Assembly (NCBI GenBank): GCA_037039925.1
Contig: JAXRKP010001354.1
Location: 20,001-84,000 of the forward strand
Source of the DNA: Doris montereyensis
Lineage: Eukaryota; Mollusca; Gastropoda; Nudibranchia; Dorididae
DNA length: 64,000 nt
Direction: 5' to 3'
Under the pieces are notes generated by a model. The model was not told the origin of the DNA and did no database searches. It saw nothing but the letters and a program-made list of their open reading frames with translations. This document shows positions 1-12,200 of the stretch, piece after piece. The stretch's first letter is position 1. Each line of letters starts with the position of its first letter. The translations under genes were made by a program, and so were the position numbers.

Positions 1-366
1 AAACATGGAAGTTCTACATAGTTCTAGTGAAAATTGGAAAAGAAAGAGAACTTGTGAAGAACATCAAGACAAGCAGATGAGATTTTTGGCTATGTGTGGT
101 GACAAAATGGACCAGAAAAACTAGCAATATCTGGATTCATAGAGGGGACAAGAGCAAAGGCCACCTTGATTGGAGACGGCCTTGCAAGAGCTCGTGGCAG
201 ACAACGCACTACATACGTAACGGTGTTAAGACAAAACACGTCCGATATCACCACCAACTCGGATTTTTCAAGAAGCATTGAAGACAGAACAACGCAGAGA
301 GGGGTGGTCGGTAGCGTGCTGAATCAAGGCCACCTTGATATATCTATTAGAGACGGCCTTGGCTGA
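1..366 (+). mobile_element. LINE 3' end fragment (C-terminal tail of ORF2)
   Basis: Broken reading frames give a tail with words such as GFIEGTRA, RGRQRTTYVTVLRQN, DITTNSDFSR and RGVVGSVLN, the style of C-terminal ends of non-LTR retrotransposon polyproteins. The same words occur on the minus strand at about 12590-12800, so this is one repeat family with two copies here. A stretch near 157-186 (AAGGCCACCTTGAT, then GAGACGGCCTTG) is repeated at 327-362, so the 3' end was partly duplicated into the coding part. The clade is not assigned. The fragment is open at the left window edge. Confidence 0.7.
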
Positions 367-1190
367 ATAGATTGCGCAAGCCACAAATGATGAAAACGAT
401 AACGATAGTGATCCACCCCCCCCCCTCTCTGGCACAAAGAAAGACAGAAAAGGACCGCTAGCATGTAGTAATCCCTAAATTCCAAAGCATGCACACCAAA
501 AGGGAATCGCCCAGACGTCTATAGTTCAGTGAAATATCAATACGTTTATTCTGTGTCAATGTGGTCTGTAAAATGAGGGGATCGGGTCATTGAGGAAATT
601 ATAATTCTTTGTATTTTATTTTTTAGTGCGCGTGTGTGTGTTACTGAACGTCAACAGTGATTCGTATCGAACTGCCAAACTGCTATTACTGTCACACTGC
701 GTGTTAAGCCTCAATCACGATTCTTTTTAGCGAAAACTGGGCCAACCCCAATAATAATTAAGGAATGATATCTCAGTAAGGCGAAACCTGTGCCGCCGCC
801 AACTAACGGGTGATATTTGACCTAGAAAGCCCAGCCGCTTGTGCTGTGTGTAGTGTGTTGTAAACAAACCAACGTGCGTTCTTGCGTTGCCGTTGTTCCT
901 GACGGTTCGTTTCATTTTGGACTTGGAGTTTTGTTGTAAAGTATATTGTTTTTGGTTTTTTTATTCGATGAACAATTTGTTCAAGGGACAATTCAGTGTA
1001 TTGATATGGATGATTTATTTCCATGTTTGATCAGATTACTGAACAATAAATCCGAATCACCCCAATGTGAAACTAAATCTTGTGAAAATGCGTTGAGTGA
1101 TAATGTGAATCATGCAGATCCTGTTGTCAGTGTTGATCATTGTCAGCCTACTAAAACTATTTTTTTTTAAATCAAGAAATATCATGTTCA
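367..1190. other. Unassigned stretch upstream of the P-element remnant
   Basis: No gene or known repeat was recognised. There is a short C-rich run near 413-424 and a small open frame at 1006-1170 without a recognisable domain. Part of it may be the 5' region of the P-like element that follows, but no terminal inverted repeat was found. Confidence 0.4.
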
Positions 1191-1199
1191 GTGAAATTG

Positions 1200-3490
1200 T
1201 AATAATAATCGTTATGACAACCCAAATTTGTCTTTCTTCAAATTCCCAAAAGACGAAATAAGATATAAACAATGGGTTCAAAATACAAGAAGAAAGGATA
1301 AAATCATTAAAAAGCCAAGTCAGCTACTACACAAGGGATATGTTCTGTGTGCAAACCACTTTGAAGCAAACCAATTCACATCATCAAAGAAAAATGTCTT
1401 AAAAGAAACGCTGTACCAACATTGTTCAATGTCTCAAATCCACCTCAGAAATTGACACCATCAAGAAAGCCACCCAAGCCTCGGCCATACCTCCCGCTTC
1501 TAAAGAAAAGACTACAAGTGGCCGCCCTTGACTTACCTTAGCATGACTGGAATAATGTATATGACACAAATAATTCCACACCAAAAGAAAACACACTCAA
1601 ACCTCAACCAAAAGGGATATTTTAAGAATAAAGACGCTGACTAAGAAGTTAAATTGCCAACGCATGGGTATGAAACGACTTCACACTTCTCTCACAAAGA
1701 AAAAGTTCAAAACTTCCAAACAAGAGATTGCACACATTAAAGAAAAGACTTTGAAATATTTAAACAAAGATGCATATTTCTTTTTTTGCAAACAACTATA
1801 GGCCTCTTTAACCAAGACAACCAAATGGAGTGCACGTGACAAAAGCTTTGCATTAACACTATACCACACATCTCCAAAAGCATACAAAATGCTTAAAAAG
1901 ATATTCCATCTGCCATCGGTTGAGACTTTGAGGCGAGTTATGCAGAAGATTGAAATATATCCTGTTGTGCGTCCTTCTCATCGATGGGATAACGTTGGCC
2001 AAAAAAAGTGGTGAATAATGTAGAGAGAGACTACCTTGAGGGATTAGAAGATTACGGGAGTCTGGCTGACAGTGTTCACATAGCAATTGAGGCTGAGGAC
2101 ATGCATGTCATGTGTGTTTATGGCCAGATGTCTTATAAGTCAATGGAAGCTGAAGCAGCCATTTGGTTATGTAATAACATCAAACCCAATCAAAACTGGT
2201 GAGCTAAAAGTTATTTTGAATAGTGCAATCAATCAACTTAAATCAGTTAAACTGAATGTGAAGGCATTGGTTTTCGATCAGGTCACTAACAATCGCTCAG
2301 CTACCAAATCGCTTAACGTCGCAAAAGCAAAGCCCTATTTCATAGCAGAAGACAATGACAAGATATTTGTTTTTTATGATCCTCCTCATTTAATTAAAAA
2401 TATAGGAAACAATTTGATGAATTATGCATTTTACACGAAAGAAGGTGTTGTTTCATGGAATGTACTTCTTGTTGACTTTTATCAAAGGGATAGTTCACTT
2501 GGATCATTTCGGATGGCACCTAAATAAGCACGTGGAAGTGAAAAGTTTCGGACGTCAATGAGTCTACCTAGCCACTCAAGTATTGAGTCACAGTGTTTCT
2601 AAAGCAATTGGGACATTTTGTGCTCTTTGAATTTATCCTCCATCACATTTGACAACATCACACTTTTTTGAGACATTTGACTGCTTGTTCAATGTCTTCA
2701 ATGGTTCCCTTGTGCAATCTTCTGCTCAATATCGCAATCCAATCACACGTAATTCAGCACATCACAAGTTTTTTGGACACCACACTAGTTTCGTTGAAAA
2801 ACATGACGTATGGCACAGCTACCACCAAGCAACTCCCAGCACAGAAACTACCCTGTGTGGATGGTTGGATTCACAACATCAATGCCTTAAAACAGTTTGT
2901 CCCTGAAATTGTGGGAGTTGAGCCTGGAGTTGACTACCTTGTTACCAACTGTCTCAATCAAGATGCTCTTGAAAATCTCTTCTCAGTGATAAGAGGAAAA
3001 GGTACATTTCATGAGAATTCAGACCCTCAACAATTTAGATATAGGCTGTGCCAGGTTATGGTGGATAACATCCTCATACCATCAAAAGTAAGTAACTGTA
3101 AGGATGATATTGACAATTTCCTCATCAATAACACTCAACATCCCAAAAACACACATGAAGCCACACTAATAGTTGCACCTCATGAAAGTGAGCCCCATCA
3201 CATAACCAATCTTGTGAAATCCTGTTCTGCGACTTATATTATTTATCTTGAAAATGCTGTTGCCTATATGTAAGTGAGTACATTTTGAAAAAGTATATTC
3301 CAGTTTGTGGGGACTGCATTGCAAAGCTTGAGTACCACCCCCAAGAAGGCCAACCTACACCAGTCCACCTGACATTAATTGAACAGAAACAGTTTGAACA
3401 CTGCCTGCATGGTGGCTCGAAAAACCTAGTTACAGTCTTGTTAAAGTTGTTGGATGTTTTGAGATTGCATTTGAAATCTTTATAGGAATA
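1200..3490 (+). pseudogene. Decayed THAP/P-element-type transposase
   Basis: Pieces of a P-element/THAP9-like transposase appear in order across several frames. At 1210-1440 there is a THAP zinc-finger remnant (FFKFPKD, YKQWVQNTRRKD, then VLCANHFEANQFTS with the C..HF pair). At about 2240-2440 comes the RNase H-like core with FDQVTNNRSA, the family word DPPHLIKNI and GNNLMNY. At 2650-3270 the C-terminal part has NQDALENLFSVIRGKG followed by FRYRLCQVMVDNIL. A last piece at 3290-3480 (PVCGDCIAKLEY) fits the same protein. Stops and frameshifts separate the blocks, so no functional transposase is encoded. Element ends were not located. Confidence 0.85.
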
Positions 3491-4380
3491 AGAGAAACAT
3501 CAGAATACTATTCAAAAAAAAAACTGCTCCATGTAATTCACACACCGACAGAATTGAAAGGTGATGGATGCAGATGTCTACAATCGACCTCATAATGAAC
3601 ATTTTCTTGACTGTCAGATTGCATCATGAAATCAAAATGATGAATGAAAGAATGGAACATGAAAAGAAGGCAAAAGAAGGTGACAAAAAGAACAGGCAGC
3701 CAAGTGATTTTCAACATTAAAAGTAAAGTTTATAAGAGCCGTGTTGTTATTAAGCTACTTAAGGTTTCACATCAGTGACATTCAACAAAAGAACCATGTT
3801 TTTTTTTTGTTTGTTTTTTTTTTTACTTAAGCCTTAAGAACAAACAGCCAAAAATATGCCTTTTTGTTTTTATTTTGTTCTTAAAATTTAACAACTTTTT
3901 GTTTTCTTGTTGGTCAAATGAAAGATACACTACAGGTACATTTACAAATATATGTAATGTAAGATTCATCTTTTAAGAAAGGATAAAAAAATAAATCAGT
4001 AAATTTTAAGGCAACTCTTTTTTTCTTCTTATTTTTACCTTAGAATGTCTTTTGTTCTTAAGAAAAACATGGCTTTTGTTCTTATAAGATTGTTCTTAAA
4101 AAAAGAAGAAAAAACTGTTGTATTAAAAACGGCTACTCCAGGATTTCTTTTCGAAAACGTGTCTTGACCCCCTGACAATTAAAATAAAACAATTTTAAAT
4201 AGCCCATTCCTAAATGTAGGCCTACTATAGCCGGTATTTTCTCTGTTCCAGCCCGCTGTGATACTAGCGGATCACGGCTCTTCACGCGCCCCTCTCGTGA
4301 CCCATTAATCAGCACGGCTCTCTAAGCTGCACATGACAAGAGCGTTGCAGCGAGGTGTCATATTTGCATTTTTATTCGCC
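3491..4380. other. A/T-rich stretch with recurring TTGTTCTTAAG words
   Basis: No gene. The word TTGTTCTTA recurs at about 3877, 4050, 4076 and 4091 and in inverted form (TTAAGAACAAA) near 3833. It may be the 3' subterminal region of the P-like element. The segment 4130-4320 has nothing recognisable. Confidence 0.4.
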
Positions 4381-4660
4381 AATCCCAACGAACTATAAAT
4401 AGATCTAGAATCTATATATACACCTGTCTTCTTCCTGGAATGATAACTTTTTTATATGTTTTTGTGTCACTGCTGTCGTATTCACACTAGATCTAAATTT
4501 ATGTCATTGGTTGGACTAGATCTAAATTTAGATGTCTAAAATTAGAAACAAATAGATCTAGAGATCTAGATTTTAGATATAGAGTCTCAAAAAATCAACT
4601 GATGTAATTAAGCAAATCGTCTTGGATTGATCAATTTTTAGATCTAAATCTAGATTCTAG
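4381..4660. repeat. Cluster of AGATCT/TCTAGA palindromic words
   Basis: Overlapping AGATCTAGA, CTAGATCTAAATTTAGAT and similar words are packed into less than 300 bases. The same alphabet of words recurs at about 31470-31495, 39338-39350 and 42830. It is a simple-sequence-like repeat of unknown role. Confidence 0.5.
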
Positions 4661-5439
4661 TCCCAAAGTGTGGGTGTTTATTCGGACCCGTGTCCCAATA
4701 GTGTGGGTTTTATTATTCGACTGAAGGTTTTTATTTTTTGTAATTTGCATGTTGGTTTGACAATTGCGGTCATATTTCTTTTTATGAAATTTTCAAGGAA
4801 GCACGGGTCGCTAATTGTAAATTACTGTAATGCAAAAATATTAACTTCTTTTCAGTTTCAATCGTGAAGCAATCTTGAAAGAGTCGACTTCTATTTTAGC
4901 GGTCATATTTCAGTTGAAAAAAAGTAAACGGAAACCTTTCAACCTTCCGTTGAACTCATTTTCGGGAGCACCCGATTTTTATTACCCATTTAAGTATTTT
5001 AGAACAGGTAAATATCCCAAAGACACTACGTTATTAATGTTATGGAGTGGGCTACCGGGAAAGTTATTGGGATTTTGGACATGGGTGGTACCTGCACTTA
5101 AACAATAGATCTAATAATAACCTGTTTAGTTTAAGTTATGACGTCATTTAACATTTAAAGTCCGTGTCCTAATAGGCCCATGGAATAACAAACATGGTCC
5201 GAGTAACCACTTTTTTCAAAATCTTTCTCCTCACTCAGTTATGAATAAAATCGCTCAAACCTCCTTCAGATCTTTTTTCCCCAGTCAATATCTAAAGAAT
5301 TAAAAACAAATGAGCAGATAAAACAAGAAGGTTGTGAGTTAGAAGATCAATGCCACAAACATCAAATTGTATAACATTATATTGCCCAATGTTTTGAAAA
5401 AATGCCTTTCCTAGATGGAAAACTCTTTTTGATTCTCTA
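4661..5439. other. Unassigned A/T-rich stretch
   Basis: Nothing recognised except a short related pair, CCCGTGTCCCAATAG near 4686 and TCCGTGTCCTAATAG near 5161, which could be borders of an unknown small repeat. Confidence 0.35.
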
Positions 5440-5850
5440 AAACTTCAATTCTCAATTACTCTAGGTAATTGTAGCTTTGAACTTGTTCTAAAAATTTAAG
5501 ATTTTGTGTTTTTTTAGTAAATAACATTGAGCATTCACTCTCACCTTTTATTTTTCATTGTTTGGTTGATTTCTGAAGGTAGATATTCCAAACAATAAAA
5601 ACTAAAAGCTTTGAAAACACTGGTTTGAGACATACCTACATTCATTTTGAGGATTTGCGACTGAATCCATATGATAAAAGAAAACAAAAGAGGACTTTAC
5701 AACCTTGCTTATCTAATCAAATCATATTCTGCAGATTTGTTTCTAGTCTGCATGTTGGTTTATAGTAAAAACTTTTGTGTTTCTATTAAATTTTGCTCTA
5801 CATTGTGTTCTTTAACGATATGGTTGTACCATATTCTATGGTGGATTGAT
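5440..5850 (-). mobile_element. LINE fragment, same family as 17232-20167
   Basis: Three segments match the LINE copy at 57040-58501 in the same order: about 5447-5515 (CTAGGTAATTGTAGCT), 5630-5710 (GACTGAATCCATATGAT and AAAAGAGGACTT) and 5730-5830 (TGTTGGTTTATAGTAAAA). They belong to the reverse transcriptase region read on the minus strand. Much sequence between them is lost, so this is an old relic. Confidence 0.65.
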
Positions 5851-6714
5851 ATCCAGGAATTCTTTTGTCTGGAAAAAAAGATCAATTGGGGACTTTTTGC
5901 CTCAATATGCTATCTTCTGACTTGGGAATTTAGGAATAGAGATAGATTATCAATTAAAGTTTGATCACATAAAGATGATTTGGGGGACTTTTTGCCTTCA
6001 AATTCTGGAAGAATCTCATTTCCGCATTTCACAAAACCGACCTTAAGGAAATTGAGACAAGGAATTCAAGATCGAGTAATGCTCAGTGTGGGAACTGATA
6101 AAGAAAGAAAGAAAGAAAATTTTCTGCTTAAACTTGTAGACAACACTAGGCCACACACGGTTGTTCATACTCTACTCACTTCCTTTGGATGAGAACAATT
6201 CTATCATCCACCTTACATCCTTTACAGTCCTTGAAAAGGAAATTTTTGCTCTGGGATTTATATACCAACGCTTAGAGGTTTCGGAACAAGAGTTACTGAG
6301 AAAAAACATGCAATTGGTTTCAGTTATAGCCGGCCAAGTTTCTATAAGTAGGGTATACAAAAGCTTGTGAACCACGCTAAAACAAATGTCTCAATTTTGA
6401 AGGAGATTATGTTTTAAACAAAGTCAGTGTGTCATTTGATCGTATGAAGTTGTGACAGGTGTATTCATTTTGAAAACGGTGAAAAAAAGAATGTATTGCG
6501 TCACTAATTTGTTGTGTTTTGAATTTTTTTCTTCTGATTTCCCTTATAGTTTTTGGGGATCAAGTAGAAAAGCTGTCAAAGAACCTTTGTGTTTGGTTGA
6601 TTTCTTTGAAATAAAAGAACTAGAAGGAAAATTTTTTTTTGGGGATCAAGCCTGCTGTCAAAGAAGTTTGACAGCTCCCTTTCAGAGATTGAGGGCACAT
6701 TTGTAGTTTATCAG
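5851..6714. other. Unassigned sequence 5' of the first visible OGFR-family exon
   Basis: No convincing exon was found. Open frames of 60-80 codons exist at 5980-6192 and 6161-6370, but they lack recognisable motifs and good splice context. The missing 5' exon and promoter of the OGFR-family gene should lie here or further upstream. Confidence 0.35.
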
Positions 6715-7007
6715 AAGTGTTTAAAAATGGACAACGAGGCATCAAAAGATTCGTCCAAAATGCAGTACCATCGCTTAAACGTTTAAGTGATGATGATGCT
6801 GACATTACTGACAAGATTGGTGAATCAGTAGCTGAAGGGGAATGTAAAACAATTGATGATGATGATAGGACCCTGGAATGTGAAGAAGAGAGTGTCCAGC
6901 AAACTGCATCGTACTCCAATGCAGATTTCAGGAGTGACTGTGATCATAGTGATGATGATGTACAGACACAAGAGGACCATGGCAAACAACAAAAAACTTA
7001 TGAAACT
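6715..7007 (+). CDS. OGFR: OGFR-family gene, acidic N-terminal exon
   Basis: Acceptor TTTATCAG and donor ACT|GTAAGT bound 293 bases that stay open in one frame (phase 1 in, phase 0 out). The product is acidic and low in complexity (RLSDDDADITDK, IDDDDRTLECEEE, DHSDDDVQTQED). It joins in phase with the next exon. An ATG in good context lies at 6727 but in another frame that closes after 19 codons, so either the start is upstream or there is an indel near 6770. No homology was recognised; assignment rests on position and phase. Confidence 0.6.
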
Positions 7008-9231
7008 GTAAGTTTATTCTATGTTTTGTTTAAAGTTCTGTAAGAGAGACTGCTTGACGCTTGGCACCCATTGATTTTTATCTTTTACACATCACATTCT
7101 TATTCATAGTGTCATTAGAATCAAATGTGTATCGTGATGTCTATTTGTAACTCAAATGGAATGAGCAGAAATTTAGTAGCATTATGACAGACTCATGGTT
7201 ATTGCCCTTTCCATTTTTAAAGATAATTTATGGGTTTGTTATTTTTGGTTAAAAAAAAAATCTTTATTAGAGCTTTCAAAGAGAAAAAATGGGCTTATTT
7301 TGTCTCCAAACATTTAAAACTATTAACCCTTTATGTCAGGATTCTCAGATGCATGTGGCCTGTTAACTATTATTATTATCATTCTTATGATCCGTGTTGA
7401 CTCGTCATTGAGGACAAGGGCCAGCAGGTTCTAACCTGGTTAACTTCATAGTCTTGTTCTCATTAGACAAGTTCAATACAAAGTGCTTGAAAGAATATAT
7501 ATATATGTCGGGTGGCTCGTAAAAAGTAACTCAAGTTTGAGCCATTGTATCGTCAAACTTCTTTAACAGAATACTTTTGCTGCTATTAAGTTCATTTTCA
7601 GCTATATTTGCATCAATGGAAGAAATTATAGTAAACATCTGAAAAAATTGACAAAGCGATTTAAAGAAAACTTCTTAAAAACTGAAATATCAAAACTGCA
7701 TTAAACTCTGGCGGGGCCAGGCCTAACACGTCTGCATTGCAAACAACACTTCCAGATAGCAGGGAACCGTATAACAATAATTACTTCATTTTGCAACAGT
7801 ATGGTGCCACATCCCACACAAGCAATTCAACACAAGAATTCCTTTCGACGAACAATGCCAAAGTCATCAACAAGCTTGAATGGCCACCCTAACGGCCAGA
7901 CCCTAATTCAATGGACTATGCAGTGTGGAATTCTCTATCCGAGAAAGTTTATTCCAATTGAAGAACACAGTTCACAATAGTTGAACTGAAAACAAAAATC
8001 TAAGAGTGTGGGGAATAGATCACATTAGAAGAAATCAGGGCATCCATTGCAAGTTGGAAGAACAGACTAGAGTGGATTGTGAACACAAAGGTGGTTCGAC
8101 TGAACACTGTAATAAAAGTTGAGCACATTTTAATCTTCTTCTCGATATTTAACTTCTTTTTACCAATTGTTGCTAAACATTTATAACTTTGTCAAATCAT
8201 GCACTAGAGCAATTAGAGTTTTGATTTTAAGATATCAAATCACATAGTTGAGCTACTTTTTTATAAACCACCCGATATATGCAACTTGCAAGTGTCATTT
8301 AAGATCGGTTTGCAATGTGGCATCAGCCTTTTTAAAGTTATCACTGAGATCACTGCCATGGTGGAAAGGGTTTACTTCAAACAGACAAACAAACAAACTT
8401 ATCAAGATTTTTTCCAAACGTAATAAATTGAGCCATTTGTGCTTTTGTTAGTCCTCTGATGTTGCATGTTGATTTCAGTTTCATTTTAATGGAATTGCAG
8501 CTAGGCTTGGTAGAACTTCAACATGAACGGTACCCAGGATAGGTGGAAAAAATCACAGCTTTGTATGTCTGATTTCTACAAGTTTCTCTGCATAGAGCTA
8601 GAGTTGCCAAAATTGTCCTTCAATCCGTATCAAATGGTACCAAAAAGAGTCAAGTGAAGGCTATAATAAAAATTCCCAGTCTGTTATATCCTTGTTTGTA
8701 ATTATGACATTCAGTGTGAAGTTAGAAGATTGTATTCTTTATATTATTATTTATTTAGCTTTTAATTTTGCTGCAAAGGTCGTATATATAAATAAATATC
8801 TCAACAACTGTAGAAAATTGTAGAAACAATTTCCTACCAGACAACACTCCAATTCTTTGGCTTGCTGGGCCTTGTTTCAGAGTCAGTATCGAGTGAAGTC
8901 TTCACTCCATACTGACTCTTTCATTGCCTTCAGTTCACTAGTCTAGTGTTGTGTTTTATTTGGCAACAAACAAACAATAAAGAAAAAGAAAAGGGATAAA
9001 ATGTATGTGATGAAACCCTTTTTAACAGGCTGTTTTCCTCAATGCCATAATTTTGGCTTGCTAGATGTGTAGGGTATTTTGAATTATTTAAATTTCTCTG
9101 AGATGTATCAAAAGCCATCTCTGGTTATTTGAAAAATTATCCATTTATTCAAAGTAAATATTTAATATTTTCTTAAGTGATCATCAAGTTTAACTTTCAT
9201 ATTGACCACTTTTGCGGTCTTAACTATAATC

Positions 9232-9262
<31 letters not shown>

Positions 9263-12200
9263 GAAAACATTTATATTGGGCCATGCGCCCCTCCCGAATA
9301 GAGGGCTCTAAGCACATTACAATTTCAATGCTAAGAACACAATATATATAAGCTTAGGACTAAGACATTTGAAGAAATAAAAGTTCAATGAAACGCCTGT
9401 CTTTACAGCCTGTCTATACAGATGCGTCTTGAGGTGCTTTTTGAAGATGTCTAAGGACTAAGACTGGCAAATTTCAGGTGTACGGTTGTTCCATTTTCTT
9501 GGGGCGAAGTATTGGAAACTACGTTCGTCAGCTTTCAGTCGACAGCGTGGAGTCTCAATTTGAGAGCACTGTCTGATGAGCGAAGTGACCTGTCGGGCTG
9601 CTAACGCTGTAGCAGGTTATGGGCATATACAATGGACCTGTATTGTTTACATTTGAAAACATTGGTTGCTGCCTTGAACTGCACCCGTTGCTCAACAGGA
9701 AGCCAGTGCAGCTGTCGGAGGAGAGCAGAGGCTTTGTTTTTCCTTTTCTTCTGGAGAACGATTTGATTAGTCTTTTGAAGTTTCTGTAGGCGTTTAAGCT
9801 TTACTCACGGAAGACCAAAAAATATTGAATTGCAGTAGTCAATCTTTGAGAAAATCAAAGATAGGGTAAGCTTGTTGCATGCTTGTATCGTAATGAAAGG
9901 ATAATGCCGAGATTTCTTACATTGTTCACTAGTGGAATATTAGTGTCATCAATGCGCAGAGACAAGTCTGAACTGCGGTCTTTATAGACGGAGTTGCCAA
10001 TGAACAGATCAGAGCCTCTGTCTTATCCCCATTCAGTTTCAAATTGTTTGCAAACATTCAATTCCGAATATCTGAAATGCAGCGTTTGTAAACATCTAAT
10101 TTTAATGTCATATCTGATAGATTGGATCATGAACTGAAATGGAAAATTTACAAAGATAAAAAAAAGATAAAGATGGATTTATAGTCCGTATCCGCGCACA
10201 AGTGCAGGTTCAACGACTGTACATCATTTAATGGTAGATATTTTATATTGTGCTGCATTTTGCAAGAGCAACTGAGGGCATCTATATTAAATCAGAGTGA
10301 GGCCTTGCATGTCCGAGACGTTAACTTCTATTTAAGAGTATGAAAATGACTGAGTATGGCAACAAACTTCAGCAAACGTTTTCCCTTTATTCAAACTGCC
10401 TCATTCATCAGATACTTTATAGTGTGGATCTGATTGACTAAAATTGTGAACCTTTTTTGTTTTGTTTTGTGCAGCATTCCAATTTGTAACCCCGTTGGAT
10501 TAAATGGCTCATACAACCCCTTGTACCTCAGATACATTGAGCAGTTCATTACTCTGATAAAATATAGATAAGAAGAGGCAAAGGTCAGAGAGGAAGGAAG
10601 TGTCGCTGGGCATCCATACTTACGTCAGATTAAAATTAGCCCAGGCGTAGCAGTGATAGCAACTGTTACAGGATTGTCAACATTGATGTAAAGTACCATG
10701 TATAGTCAGTGTGTTTCAGTATAAAATAAAGTGACACTCATTATAACTTTTAAAAACAAAAATATGAAGTTTTCCTCGTATCCCCGACATCACAACAATT
10801 AGCTCTGGACTTGCAAAGTTTCTCTCATTATGATTCATTTTTGCATTGACATCTTTTTCTTTTCTTTTTTGAAGAGATCAAGCAACAAAAAATATCATCA
10901 AACAACCCTTAAATTTGAAAAACATGATGCAGACAGTGATGATGAGCATAAGAAGAGACGACGTACAGCAGATAACCTCAGAAGATGGAAAGATGAGGAT
11001 ACTGAAAATTACAGGAAGGGATACCCAGTAAGCCCATAGCTGTAGTTGTAGTAATACAAATTATATCTTCGTATAAGTACCATATATTCTCTAGCAAATA
11101 ATCAGTGGGTTTTGTTTTTAATTATATAGATAGTAACATAATGAAACTTTCTTCATCATCAACATCTTGATGAATTCATCTATAGCTTAACTTAATATTT
11201 TATAGTACATGTCTGGCCGCTATAGCCGATAAGTGGCGTCGGTGGCCGAGTGGTTAGGCTTCCGGGCTGTGGATCATGAGATCCTGGGTTCGAATCTTAG
11301 CAATGCTAAGTCCGACGTGTTCCTTGGAGAAGACACTTGACATGCATTTTGCCCACTCGACTCAGGTGTAAATGGGTACAGGCACTAGCTTGGGAGTAAT
11401 AAAAAAAACCTGCGTCAGACTAGCGTCCTGTCTAGGAGGTGATTGCCATCTCCTACTCCGCTGCACGCTATTGAAACCTGGATATGATCTGGCTCTATGT
11501 CATAGCAGGTCATAGCGTCAGACTAGCGTCCTGTCTAGGAGTTGAGCCTTGAAGAAACTTTACTTAATAACTAGCTTGGGGTAAAAACCTGCGTCAGACT
11601 AGCGTCCCTGTCTAGGAGTTGATTATTATCACCTGGATAGAAACCAGGATAAATTCCGGCTCTATTAGCCGTAATGGCCTTGAAGAAATTATAGCATATA
11701 AAGTCAGAGCTTATCCTACTTTCTGTAGCATGAAGTGGAACAGGTGATAATAGTTCTGTTCCTAATACAGGGTCTTATCTGTCACAGCTTTTATTCCACA
11801 GCTGATGCTGGTACTCAAATGCACCTGAGGTGAATTGGAAAATGTGTTCTGAGTGTCTCTCTAAAGGAACACGGTGTCTGATTAAGCATTGCCATTGCCA
11901 GGATTCAAACTACAAATTGCAATGGCTCTAGTAATGTTTTATACTGTATCATATAGCCCAGATGGGTTACTGCATTTGAATACAATTCTGAGGTCAGTCT
12001 TTAATCAAATAGTGTTGTACATCTACATCACTTGCTACCCATCTGATGAATGCACAATTTCCAAATTTCAGGTTTTGTTATATATGTATTTTTTTATTTA
12101 TTTTTATAGATTTTTAATCGATGAATGACAATAAGTGATAACTCCACCAGAAAAGAGCAGAACAGACACCGGACATTTCGGATATAATCGTTGGTCAGAC

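Noticed and set aside
11234..11310. tRNA gene (and the similar heads at 29604, 41023, 44748)
   Set aside because: A- and B-box words are present, but the cloverleaf is not kept and a common non-tRNA body follows in all copies, so they are SINE heads.
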